NCBI GenBank assembly: GCA_900544455.1 | Contig: UQVJ01000007.1 | Span: 1 to 41,345 of the forward strand | Direction of reading: 5' to 3' | DNA from: an uncultured Eggerthella sp. | Lineage (GTDB): Bacteria; Actinomycetota; Coriobacteriia; Coriobacteriales; Eggerthellaceae | Length of the DNA: 41,345 nt | Shown here: positions 25,201 to 31,668 of the stretch, one piece after another | Position numbering within the stretch: position 1 is the stretch's first letter | Layout: each line of letters starts with the position of its first letter | Notes under the pieces: model-generated | The model's input: the letters and a program-made list of their open reading frames with translations, nothing else | Database searches by the model: none | Told to the model about the DNA's origin: nothing | Program-made: the position numbers and the translations under genes

Positions 25201-25638
25201 GCAACGCAGGGAGCAACTATTTATTACACCACCGATAACACCTGTCCTTGTAAGACCCCTGAAGAAGGGGGTACCCGTATGGAATATACGGGGCCAATAA
25301 CGGTAACGGAAAACACGAAATACCGTATATGCGCCTACAAGGAAGGAATGTCATTTGACGGCTATTCTGAGCGCTTGAATATTGATGTTACTGTAAAGGA
25401 AGACGACACTCCTGTTGAGCCAATTGTTCCCGATAATCCATCAAGCCCAACTAGTCCTAACAGCCCAGATAACTCGGGTGCAGAATTAGACCAAACGAAA
25501 GCAGGCAATACGAACGACACCTCTGTTTCTGCAGCGACAGGTGATAGTTTGGTTCCTTATGCATTCACCGCCCTATTACTGAGTGTATGTGCAGGGGTTG
25601 TTTTGGTTGCATTGAAGAGAAGGAACCGGGAAATTTAA
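19207..25638 (+). CDS. Giant BspA-like LRR surface protein with degenerate sorting signal
   Basis: 2143 residues. Signal peptide near 13-35 (VGLIPSAAYAEG). BspA-type leucine-rich repeats at about 125-340 (IPSTVETLGDSVF, IPDTVETIESGAF, GASVKSIGDGAF units). Long beta-rich region to about 1080, with a charged helical segment near 1100-1195. A helical domain at about 1400-1640 holds two hydrophobic glycine-rich stretches (near 1462-1475 and 1554-1578) around a CDSDCSNC cysteine group and a KKKKDKDE basic run. Then a carboxypeptidase-regulatory-like beta domain (1671-1755), an invasin/Big_1-like domain (1857-1958), a chitobiase C-terminal-like domain (1967-2065, ATIYYTTD), a Pro/Ser spacer, AATGDS at 2109-2114, a membrane helix and KRRNREI. 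Codon use looks AT-richer than neighbours, suggesting transfer. Likely anchored outside the wall; ligand unknown. Confidence 0.82.
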   Translation: MSDHAHSASPQKALFSFILAIVLVVGLIPSAAYAEGTPEKKEDSSSLLNKEATEAEYDETLQLWKTTKGVTGVKTDERDPATGEENFHDYGAVLGETIPAQVYFKIDEVAQENGQTRKEVSILCFDHGVKEFEVPAEIDGNPVVSVGTVNNGSWLPSPASDYLNAGPGPLERITFAEGNQIKSIGYLGYSHITEISIPSTVETLGDSVFDECAYLKTVNWNDAKITTIPQEAFRNCSSLDDEVVETLPSSVTTIKHDAFYGCGADGSQSDEDFGKSYFTDLVIPDTVETIESGAFEHCPFLTSVKIGASVKSIGDGAFAANPYLTELTLPQNVQVIGFAPCDSSATFSILNPDIQFTSYEEPSYDEKRDFAVDGKVYYKPFEYGQTIIAYAKKADGSPTMVRQFADWYENVAEDKTYTSSDTGEEKPCYTFLWLDEELKVTGSLPSGAKAFLTQTGTTKEIEINEDGSFSVNAVANPQASIRVSLQGYYDKEFVRSAEEMTSDWDIGTVALDAFHEAPVDRSVGITAKYRKGTDENGDDVFVSFGSLDQFNVTLKLNDELLEPEKDYQLAGLGAVLSEERAKELHSNLETAKMICQLSPKEGSKLKVSASQPTFLNTKTGVFDVTLPSWGSAEITAVNSSGTRSRVLVFNGTSDSSTCIEDNYTDIVWPDNQNDPSWIYSTNQLAPGDYTAVAFLGDVVDFNVRTIAGLNRMGVPYAKQVFHVEDGAQQTITLDVPDFDLSSILQSMNVSSLTGNVKPSQVAVGVEAIMAIDYSFTREQAATIKLELPRNSYTDLVAGAKEADGNYVAGKYASVTDDTVEFSLPDTSKQGTLYISLKPAKAQPYSLPVYLTVGGKTAPAANISFVASDATMELGCDYLSSEGNTATVYAEPGSDVAVKIGDVQLGGGTTNELGRCPITFSVPAELSSSYLTNDQIKVEAEITKKGTNSNTFAYGTWRDSAQLWQFNITNHGVTQQVISDGKETDEHITITYQLCRKENAYWSFDITVKGNGQETNADDTLLMYVDCEGDFTVPITLSKVSSENGLTRYAGEYVDESYLDLLNREGDKVGAFSKDELLAQEDLFIPKSYRFDMFDLAYKANLDEENLAKQAKKRTEDELNAQLSAMRPIIADYTVSDDTKTILKEGEDGLDGLIGNMQAILDDPAATTEDKAEANEVIKELESYKEELSDPTSYFEDNRFESADGLDNLNYFEAWLFSDDADFFNDDELESWTPPTDDEIDSLAPDLSEADKAKAKESVKVVNDRISGTIARSKKATSAANMVRKEIAKSAGLDHDLSYYKSLTGVGNAALKEQAQGTVSISDGKNASGESVVSQTINGLTGTTYVSPSEKADGLYSGSTSVVSGSKSDGSSRDITYKATYDGSSFKKGAWTDAAWSAGLDSAGLLTDALGSYLQHGADAYEMNVVMRQLSLLPVRQQLILGRSWMKAHLNDACKNEINVGVAKCKAASYAMKGLGIGGAAVGMTRATDSYIKSEDAYSMLENDIEIIDKWIAYYEAKNPCDSDCSNCLTALRAEKKAAQKYQEVLKKERNHNRWDVGVATTTTVLTVVGAFTSFGTYDKAVTGVSLGYDAGSTAIHVARSTTLDIRKNAYDKATKYRESVCKGTKKKKDKDESKNNGATNGGGSNLGSYGERSVDAKSILDPSGIVYEGLENNVVEGATAQVYIKGMLGLGEEVWDAEAYEQINPQITSGDGAFAWDVPTGEYKVKVTKEGYEEASTDWLPVLPIQTGHKISLKSKVAPEVVLSKANPDCIELEFSQYMKAKDDLDVSGLDVDHIEWVDPQEASEADGYGMLSKTLRVYPKQELSQGSQIDLGIKGAQNYVGAQLSNGNWKKSLTVEKYPSKLVANYENAVVLQNGESVQVIAYVRYGDGSVVSGQKVIAKLESSSIATIEGNSYAEAVTDSEGKAQFALKGGLVGLTKLTLEAEGTGLAKTIMVRTTNDAAQPSRPVARIGDVVFDATSPKENSITVPKGAILDLSCATQGATIYYTTDNTCPCKTPEEGGTRMEYTGPITVTENTKYRICAYKEGMSFDGYSERLNIDVTVKEDDTPVEPIVPDNPSSPTSPNSPDNSGAELDQTKAGNTNDTSVSAATGDSLVPYAFTALLLSVCAGVVLVALKRRNREI

Positions 25639-25670
25639 CACTCTCTTTCTTATAAGTCATTGGCTTGGCT

Positions 25671-25748
25671 GGACATGGCCTGCTTCCTAGCATGATTGGA
25701 TTCGACACTCAAATCATGCTGGCGGCACGCGCCATGTCCTTTCTTTTC
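25671..25748 (+). terminator. Two-tier hairpin terminator
   Basis: Outer stem 25671-25679 with 25731-25739 and inner stem 25689-25697 with 25712-25720, followed by TTTCTTTTC. Unusually large for a terminator; could also be a small structured RNA. Confidence 0.6.
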
Positions 25749-25862
25749 TGGGCGTGTTCAGCTTTCAAAGTGCGCAAACAGTTTTGCGCTACCTCCGCAG
25801 GCGCACGATAGTTTCTTTTCGGCGATAACCCGTTGTGCGCGTTTGCCGTTAGCGCCGCATGG

Positions 25863-25868
25863 CATACT
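25863..25868 (+). promoter_or_regulatory. -10-like CATACT, possible leaderless start
   Basis: CATACT ends 6 nt before the ATG at 25875. No Shine-Dalgarno is present. Confidence 0.3.
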
Positions 25869-25874
25869 TGCATC

Positions 25875-26714
25875 ATGGCGGCTTCATTACGCATATATAT
25901 TCAAGGAGATACCCCCATTCATCGTGCCGATGCGCGCGTGAAACTTGTGCTGTTATTGCTGTTTTCGGTGGGAGTGTTCTTCGTCGATACCTGGCGGGGC
26001 CTTGGCATCTATTCGCTGGCGGTTTCCGCGGTGGTTGCGGCGGGTCGTATGCCGCTGGCGCGACTGGGCGCATTGTCGCTCCCCTTGGTGGTGTTGCTTG
26101 CTTTTATTTGGGTGTGCAATGCATTCGCCTTCGATGTCGGAAGCCTTGCCGAATCGGGGCTTAGCGGCGTTTCTGCTGGCTTTGCCGAAGGGTGGCAGCC
26201 CGTTGTGCTGGCTGGTACGTTTGGGTTCGTGCCGCAAGGATGCATGTTTGCCTTGTTCTACGCGGTTCGCGTCCTTCTTATCTTATGGGCGAGCTTCGCT
26301 GTTTCGTTTACCACTTCCGCCGAAGCGCTGACGGGCGCTTTTGCGTCGCTAATGCGGCCTTTGCGCGCCTTTCGCGTTCCGGTTGACGATGTGGCCACCA
26401 TGCTCTCCCTTGCAGTTCGGTTTATTCCCCTCACCGCAGAGGAATTGGCGTTGGTCCGCAGCGCCCAAACGGCGCGCGGCGCACGGTTGGAAAGCGGCAG
26501 TGTTTGGCAGCGTCTGTTCGCCTATCGCACGGTATTCATCCCCTTGGTAGTGCGCTTGTTTCGCCGTGCCGACACTTTAAGTGTTTCCATGGTGGCGCGT
26601 TGCTACGGCTGCACCCAGCGAACCAGCCTTGAGGAGCCTCACATATGCCTGCGGCAAGCGGTTGTTTTTTTGGCATGTTCGGCTCTGTTGGTGGTGGTAG
26701 CGTGCATTCTTTAG
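25875..26714 (+). CDS. Energy-coupling factor transporter EcfT (CbiQ-like)
   Basis: 279 residues with several membrane helices. It is the T component that couples the ATPases of ECF vitamin/metal importers to S components. Seen: DTPIHRADARVKL at the N-terminus, helices spanning about 22-75 and 80-165, then the two coupling-helix Ala-Arg motifs, AQTARGAR (about 196-203) and SMVARCYGCTQRT (about 237-249), which contact the ATPases. No ecfA ATPase or S component lies beside it, so its partners must be elsewhere. The start at 25875 is supported by the ECF N-terminal pattern; 14 upstream codons are open but unlikely. Confidence 0.85.
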   Translation: MAASLRIYIQGDTPIHRADARVKLVLLLLFSVGVFFVDTWRGLGIYSLAVSAVVAAGRMPLARLGALSLPLVVLLAFIWVCNAFAFDVGSLAESGLSGVSAGFAEGWQPVVLAGTFGFVPQGCMFALFYAVRVLLILWASFAVSFTTSAEALTGAFASLMRPLRAFRVPVDDVATMLSLAVRFIPLTAEELALVRSAQTARGARLESGSVWQRLFAYRTVFIPLVVRLFRRADTLSVSMVARCYGCTQRTSLEEPHICLRQAVVFLACSALLVVVACIL

Positions 26715-26763
26715 CTGTAAACGTTGCGCTTGCCTGCGCGGGGCGGGTTGAATGCGGGGCGCA

Positions 26764-26772
26764 TGGTATCAT
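26764..26772 (+). promoter_or_regulatory. eno extended -10 promoter
   Basis: TGGTATCAT (26764-26772) fits an extended -10 (TGnTATnnT), 39 nt before eno. A TTGAAT lies 13 nt upstream, too close for a normal spacer. Confidence 0.4.
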
Positions 26773-26811
26773 TCGAGTGTTTGAACAAAACGTTTCCAAG
26801 GAGGAAATTAC

Positions 26812-28104
26812 ATGGGTACCATCATCGATGTGTTCGGTCGTGAGATCCTTGACTCCCGCGGCAACCCCACGGTAGAGGTAGAGGTTGTTCTCGACGATTA
26901 TGCAACAGGTCGTGCTGCTGTTCCTTCCGGTGCATCCACCGGTGCTTTTGAAGCAGTGGAGCTTCGCGATGGCGATTCCGAGCGTTATTTGGGCAAGGGC
27001 ACGCTGAAGGCTGTTGCTCACGTCAACGAAGAGATTGCCGATGCTCTTATCGGCATGGAAGCCGACGATCAGCGCGGTATCGATGCGATCATGCTTGAGC
27101 TTGACGGCACCGAAAACAAGGGCAACTTCGGCGCAAACGCCATTCTTGGTGCTTCTTTGGCTGTTGCCAAGGCCGCTGCAGAATCTGCAGAGCTTCCTCT
27201 TTACAAGTATGTTGGCGGCGCAAACGCCAACATGTTGCCCACGCCTATGATGAACATCTTGAACGGCGGTGAGCATGCAGATAACAACGTGGACTTCCAG
27301 GAATTCATGATCATGCCTGTTGGCGCAACCTCTTTCGCTGAGGCGCTGCGTTGGTGTGCGGAGATCTACCACACTCTGAAGAAGGTTCTGCACGAGGCTG
27401 GCCTTGGTGGCGGCGTTGGCGACGAAGGCGGCTTCGCTCCTAACTTCACCACCAACGAAGAGCCCCTCAAGTACATCGTTGAGGCATGTGAAAAGGCTGG
27501 TTACAAGCCCGGTTCTGACATCATGTTCGCTATGGACCCGGCTTCTACCGAGTTCTACAACGCTGAAACTGGCAAGTACGTTTTGGCTGGTGAAGGCCGC
27601 GAACTCACCAGCGCTGAAATGGTTGACTACTGGGAGGCTTTGGTTCAGAAGTACCCCATCATCTCCATTGAAGACGGCATGGCCGAGGAAGACTGGGACG
27701 GCTGGAAGGCTCTCACCGATCGCATCGGCGACAAGGTTCAGCTGGTTGGCGACGACCTGTTCGTAACCAACCCCAAGCGCCTTGCCAAGGGCATTGAGCT
27801 TGGTTGCGCTAACGCAATCCTGATAAAGGTTAACCAGATCGGTTCCCTCACCGAAGCTCTCGAGGCTGTTCAGATGGCAAAGCAGGCAGGTTATGCTTGC
27901 ATCATGTCCCACCGTTCCGGCGAAACCGAAGACGTTACCATCGCCGACCTCGCGGTTGCAACCAACGCTGGCCAGATCAAGACCGGCGCTCCTTGCCGCT
28001 CCGACCGTGTTGCTAAGTACAATCAGCTCCTCCGCATCGAAGAGCAGCTGGGCGATTCCGGCCAGTACGCTGGCATGAAGGCGTTCTACAACATCAATCG
28101 CTAG
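26812..28104 (+). CDS. eno: Enolase
   Basis: 430 residues; converts 2-phosphoglycerate to phosphoenolpyruvate in glycolysis and can moonlight on the surface. Motifs: IDVFGREILDSRGNPTVEVEV, SGASTGAFEAVELRDGD, MNILNGGEHADNNVD, the metal ligands in MDPASTEFYN, SIEDGMAEEDW and VGDDLFVTN, the catalytic lysine in ILIKVNQIGS, and SHRSGETED. Strong ribosome site AAGGAGG. Monocistronic, with its own terminator. Confidence 0.98.
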   Translation: MGTIIDVFGREILDSRGNPTVEVEVVLDDYATGRAAVPSGASTGAFEAVELRDGDSERYLGKGTLKAVAHVNEEIADALIGMEADDQRGIDAIMLELDGTENKGNFGANAILGASLAVAKAAAESAELPLYKYVGGANANMLPTPMMNILNGGEHADNNVDFQEFMIMPVGATSFAEALRWCAEIYHTLKKVLHEAGLGGGVGDEGGFAPNFTTNEEPLKYIVEACEKAGYKPGSDIMFAMDPASTEFYNAETGKYVLAGEGRELTSAEMVDYWEALVQKYPIISIEDGMAEEDWDGWKALTDRIGDKVQLVGDDLFVTNPKRLAKGIELGCANAILIKVNQIGSLTEALEAVQMAKQAGYACIMSHRSGETEDVTIADLAVATNAGQIKTGAPCRSDRVAKYNQLLRIEEQLGDSGQYAGMKAFYNINR

Positions 28105-28124
28105 AACATCGGATTGATATTTTC

Positions 28125-28169
28125 AGAAGGGCTCGCAGGCGCAAAGCTTGCGAGCCCTTCTTGTGTTTT
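28125..28169 (+). terminator. eno terminator
   Basis: 13-bp stem (28125-28137 with 28149-28161), then TTGTGTTTTG. Confidence 0.82.
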
Positions 28170-28205
28170 GTCCTTTAATGGGCTCATCCCATATTGTGCC
28201 CTTCT

Positions 28206-28266
28206 CCCAGACTCAAAAATAGTTTGCTGGGGGCTCTCGTCCCAGGGCTAAAAAGCTTGCTGGGAC
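28206..28266. repeat. Twin CCCAG/CTGGG hairpins
   Basis: Hairpin 1: 28206-28210 with 28227-28231 (inner ACT/AGT). Hairpin 2: 28239-28245 with 28260-28266 (inner GCT/AGC). They share TTGCTGGG right arms and a run of A in the loop, so they look duplicated. Lying between convergent genes, they might help terminate the minus-strand transcript. Confidence 0.5.
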
Positions 28267-28269
28267 AAG

Positions 28270-28419
28270 GTGCAAAAGCCACACTCTGTCGAGGCGGTTT
28301 GTAAGGGAGCGCTTGCAGACACGTCGGGTGCAGCCGTCGAGGACGTGCCTGCTGAAGCGAGTTGCCCGGGGCGCCGGCGCCTCAAGGGCCTGGGCGAAGG
28401 CATGCGCTTCTGGGGCTGC
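28270..28419. other. GC-rich spacer between convergent genes
   Basis: No gene supported; a plus-strand open frame here continues antisense through the next gene and is rejected. Together with the terminator and twin hairpins it makes up the 315-bp eno to DUF362 gap. Confidence 0.4.
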
Positions 28420-29430
28420 TTACCCTTCGAAAGGCGTTACGTGCGCAACAGCTTCAGCTTGGGTGATTTCTGTTTCGTCGTTGTCCAGGTCGAGCAGGCG
28501 ATACTTCCAGTTGCCCATGCCCAGCTCGTGCATATACGAGAGCTGACGCAGGCCATGGCGCGTTTCGATTCGTTCGACAAGGTCGTGGTTGTCGCAGAGC
28601 CCCGCTTCGGTCATGGCGTACACCAGATCGACGCAGGCGGAGTCGATGGCGCAGATGTCGGTCGATGCCAAAATTCCCACATTCGGTGTGACAACCGGCA
28701 TAGCACCCGTGCCTTCGCAGTCGCAGGACACCGACATATTGCGCATAACATTGACGTACACAATGTTGCTCCCGAAGAAGTCGATGGTTGCCTTGGTAGA
28801 TTCGGTTATGCGCTCCATCAGCTCTTCTTCGGCGATGGACCACAGATTGTCAGAGCCAGGCACGGTGTGGATTTCTCCTTTGCCGATGCGGCCGTCGGCG
28901 CAGCCAATGCCCAGGTTCTTATTCGATCCGCCGAAGCCGCCCATGGTGTGGCCCTTGAAGTGGGTAAGCGTGAGCATCGAGTCGTAGTTCAGCATATGGG
29001 TGCCCACGTGCATTTCATCAAACCACTTGCCGCCGGCAACGGGCAGGGTAGCAACACCTTCTTCGTCCATGATGTCTACCGGGCAGAACGTCCAGCCGTT
29101 GTGGGCGATGGTTTCGCGATGCTGTTCGGTGGTGTAGCGGTCGCCTTCGTAATAGGTGTTGGTTTCGACGATGGTGGCATCGGGTAGGTCTTGTTGAACA
29201 AGCTCCTTGACCCAGCCGAAAGGAATGATGTTGGGGCCGTCTTTTTCGCCAGTGTGCAACTTGATGGCAATCTTGCCGCTAAGCTGCGGAGCGACTTTGG
29301 CGACCGCACGGCGCAGGCCTTCAGGTGAAAGATCGCGCGTGAAGAACACATCGGAAGTTGCGCCATCACGCTGGTCGAACGGCACGCGAATACTGCCGTT
29401 GGTTGGTGCTTGCGGGTTTGCTTTGGTCAT
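28420..29430 (-). CDS. DUF362 family protein without ferredoxin cluster
   Basis: 336 residues. The DUF362 core is seen: GKIAIKLHTGEKDGPN, VETNTYYEGDR, LTHFKGHTMGGFGGSNKNLGIG, then a C-terminal ILASTDICAIDSACVDL segment. Many DUF362 proteins carry a 4Fe-4S ferredoxin insert (CxxCxxC); this one shows only isolated cysteines (near CDCEGTG and at DICAIDSAC). Function unknown; relatives cluster with redox genes. Ribosome site GAGGAG lies before the ATG on the minus strand. The upstream XRE gene on the same strand ends 75 nt away. Confidence 0.8.
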   Translation of the reverse strand: MTKANPQAPTNGSIRVPFDQRDGATSDVFFTRDLSPEGLRRAVAKVAPQLSGKIAIKLHTGEKDGPNIIPFGWVKELVQQDLPDATIVETNTYYEGDRYTTEQHRETIAHNGWTFCPVDIMDEEGVATLPVAGGKWFDEMHVGTHMLNYDSMLTLTHFKGHTMGGFGGSNKNLGIGCADGRIGKGEIHTVPGSDNLWSIAEEELMERITESTKATIDFFGSNIVYVNVMRNMSVSCDCEGTGAMPVVTPNVGILASTDICAIDSACVDLVYAMTEAGLCDNHDLVERIETRHGLRQLSYMHELGMGNWKYRLLDLDNDETEITQAEAVAHVTPFEG

Positions 29431-29505
29431 AGCGGCTCCTCAGAACGGAGTTTTTTCTTTTTCGCTATGGTATCGCAACGAGTTATTTAAGTGACGCAAC
29501 GTTTC

Positions 29506-30117
29506 TTAAAATATGAAGCGAAGAACAACGACGAACGCGGCGCCAAAGATTGCGCTGAGCGTCACCAAAAGCATATCGTGCGCGGATTTATGTTTGCGTA
29601 TGAAGGCATTGTATCGCGAGGTGCGGTTGGGCTCTTCGCCTGCGCAGAACGCCAGGATTTCCTGGTAGGTAAGGATATTATTTCGGACTTTTATCTTGTT
29701 TACGGCAAAGCTAAGCCCAAGAGCAGTGGCGAAAGTTGCCAAGAAAACGAGCAGGCAGGCAAAGCCCGATGCGGTGTTTTTCTCAATAAAGCTGTCAAGC
29801 GCAAAGAACAAGGCGACTATCGCAATAACGGTTAGCATCATTTCGGCGACATACATCCAAATAAGGCTGTGGTCTGCTTTGCGGACGGATTCTTCCATGG
29901 TTTCCACGTCTCCTTTTATCAGTTCGTCGATAGAGATATCGAAGGCAACACTGAGCAAAAGCAGACTCTGAACATCGGGGTACGTGCGTGCTGTTTCCCA
30001 ATTCGAAATGGTCTGGCGGGAAACGTAGATTTTTTCCGCCAGCGCTTCTTGGGAAATGCCCAGTGCTTGGCGGTGCTTCTTTATCTGTCCGGCTAGTTCC
30101 ATTTCTGTGGCATCCAC
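29506..30117 (-). CDS. XRE-family regulator with membrane tail
   Basis: 203 residues. An N-terminal HTH_3 domain (about 8-62) includes the helix-turn-helix ISQEALAEKIYVSRQTISNWETARTYP split across two helices. It is followed by helices likely in the membrane (about 86-107, 117-140 and 183-201). Such fusions sense envelope state or are tethered regulators. Start M1 is preceded by AAGGAG on the minus strand; the Met at residue 6 is the alternative. It lies between the nuclease-like gene and DUF362 on the same strand; whether it controls either cannot be read from sequence. Confidence 0.8.
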   Translation of the reverse strand: MDATEMELAGQIKKHRQALGISQEALAEKIYVSRQTISNWETARTYPDVQSLLLLSVAFDISIDELIKGDVETMEESVRKADHSLIWMYVAEMMLTVIAIVALFFALDSFIEKNTASGFACLLVFLATFATALGLSFAVNKIKVRNNILTYQEILAFCAGEEPNRTSRYNAFIRKHKSAHDMLLVTLSAIFGAAFVVVLRFIF

Positions 30118-30271
30118 TTATTGCTCCTTGCTCGCATACGCAAGCCTGAGCTTGCCTTCGTATTCCAGGATGACGTGCTCTGAAAAACTCTACCACCCAA
30201 CGATTTCGACATGGCGCATTATTGTTGGATTGATTGGTGCCAAAAATCTTTATCAAATCAATGATCAGCGG

Positions 30272-31201
30272 TTATTCAAAAGTGGCATGATAGATTTCGT
30301 CTTGTTTCTGGGCGAAGTTGAAGGGTGTGGGGGAAAGGCGTTTCCCCAGTCTTTTCGATGCTATTGTTGCAAGGTTAAATAGTTGGCCCCTGCTGAAAAC
30401 CTGGTTTTTCGTGACGGAGACAACATGAATCCCTGCCTTTTCCAGGGTTGATCTTCTGCTTGAATCAAGATGAAGCTTGCTTGTGTTCGAATGGAAGGTG
30501 TCGCTGTCGTATTCGAGTGCGAACCGCTGGTTGGGCCAGCATAAATCGCATCGACGAATCGCGACGCCTCCCTCGTTGGTCGCGATAGGGTGGTTAAGCT
30601 CTGGGCGGGGCAGGCCAAAACCGCCTAGCGAAGGAGGGAGGCAAAGAAGCATCGAAAGCAAGCTTTCCATTGGAGAGGCGGATCCTTTTACAAGGTAACT
30701 CGATGCTCGTTTCGCCGCCTTGACCCCGTGAATTCCTTCGCATTTCTCGAGATAACGTTCGATGAGCTGGGGGTTGCTGCGCGGATCTCTTCGGAGAAAG
30801 CCGCTGCTGGATTGAGCGCTAAGTCCGTAAGAACCGCAAAGCTCATATCCGACAGTGATGAGCTGTATCAAGCTTAGTTCTTTTCCGAGCTGCAGAAACG
30901 TTGCTTCTGGCGTGCTTACGTATAAGTCCTGCGCGATCTTGTAGAACGAACGGGAGGGATGTTTCCCCGACCAAATGCGAGGAGAGAGGTTTTGCGACTT
31001 TCTCATGTTTGCTTTGCAAGAAACCAAAATCGACACAGGCTTTTCGTCGATGCCGAATTTCCAGAGGATGCCAGTATCCATTTGGGAGTAATAAGGGGAG
31101 TTGTTTTCTTGCGGCGCTGCCTGTGAAATGGGTTGCGCCCAATTTCTGTCATGGGTTCGCCAATATGCCAGGGCGGTTTTATGTCCGATGAAAATTGCCA
31201 T
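30272..31201 (-). CDS. Putative DUF559/Vsr-like nuclease-fold protein
   Basis: 309 residues. The N-terminal two thirds resemble uncharacterised Coriobacteria proteins that start FIGHKTALAYWR. The C-terminal third has a pattern like DUF559/Vsr endonuclease folds: SPMESLLSMLL (E179), RCDLCWPNQRFALEYDSD (D219, E230, D232), FHSN and a SSRRSTLEKAGIHVVSVT segment. This is the layout of PD-(D/E)xK enzymes and of AbiEi-like proteins in this class. The active site is inferred and not proven. There is no partner toxin gene beside it, and no Shine-Dalgarno; AATATG on the plus strand (31209-31214, CATATT on the minus) ends 7 nt from the ATG, fitting a leaderless start. Confidence 0.55.
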   Translation of the reverse strand: MAIFIGHKTALAYWRTHDRNWAQPISQAAPQENNSPYYSQMDTGILWKFGIDEKPVSILVSCKANMRKSQNLSPRIWSGKHPSRSFYKIAQDLYVSTPEATFLQLGKELSLIQLITVGYELCGSYGLSAQSSSGFLRRDPRSNPQLIERYLEKCEGIHGVKAAKRASSYLVKGSASPMESLLSMLLCLPPSLGGFGLPRPELNHPIATNEGGVAIRRCDLCWPNQRFALEYDSDTFHSNTSKLHLDSSRRSTLEKAGIHVVSVTKNQVFSRGQLFNLATIASKRLGKRLSPTPFNFAQKQDEIYHATFE

Positions 31202-31208
31202 GTTGGGA

Positions 31209-31214
31209 AATATG
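31209..31214 (-). promoter_or_regulatory. -10-like CATATT, possible leaderless start
   Basis: CATATT on the minus strand, 7 nt before the ATG of the nuclease-like gene, with no ribosome site between. Confidence 0.3.
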
Positions 31215-31344
31215 ACAGACGTTTCTTAATTTCATGAGAAAGCGGTGTGAAGGATATCGAAATCAATCGCCAGCGTTGCCTTTGCGTGCCAGCTGTTCAC
31301 GTTGTTTCATGGCGCTGAATCCAATAGTGCCGTTTCGGAAGCGT
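31215..31344. other. Spacer, nothing firm
   Basis: Divergent region between the minus-strand nuclease-like gene and inverted-repeat copy B. The open frames that cross it show no recognisable protein pattern. Confidence 0.4.
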
Positions 31345-31530
31345 AAAAACAAAAATCTCGCCCTTTCTGCAACTTTTTTTCGATTGGCAATCCTCGCCCA
31401 CCCGCAAAAGACGGAAAAAAGCCTCCCAACAGTTAATTTGCTGCACTTTTGAGCCAATATCAGTATTTAAAGAAATCGCAGCAGCCCCTAATCGCAAAAA
31501 AGTTGCAGAAAGGGCGAGATTTTTGTTTTC
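31345..31530. repeat. 187-bp inverted-repeat element, copy B
   Basis: 186 bp. The left arm (31346-31387) and right arm (31488-31530) are inverted and match at 40 of 42 aligned positions, including the TTGCAACTTTTTT block. The internal third resembles copy A at 9001-9187, but the copies differ in arm details. No coding capacity. Arms this long and well kept suggest a recent non-autonomous mobile element. Confidence 0.78.
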
Positions 31531-31563
31531 AAAACGAGTGGATCGCGACAACAGGGCGGGTGT

Positions 31564-31668
31564 CGCAGCCGGCGGCGCTGAAACAGGAAGCTTGCCGCAG
31601 TCGGCAGTGCTGCAACGAGGGGGCTGCCTCAGCGGGGTTATTTCCGTAGCCGGTAGAGCCGCAACGGG
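31564..31668. repeat. Degenerate 24-nt repeats beside copy B
   Basis: Three units of the type CGYAGYCGGYRGHGCYGMAA lie at 31564-31587, 31596-31620 and 31645-31668. They are imperfect, with uneven spacing. A comparable stretch is present near 36265-36300. Confidence 0.45.

Noticed and set aside
28270..29187. Open frame antisense to DUF362
   Set aside because: The minus-strand DUF362 protein has clear family motifs and a ribosome site; this frame has none.
9001..31530. CRISPR array possibility for the repeats
   Set aside because: No short identical repeats with regular spacers and no cas genes; copies are long inverted repeats 22 kb apart.
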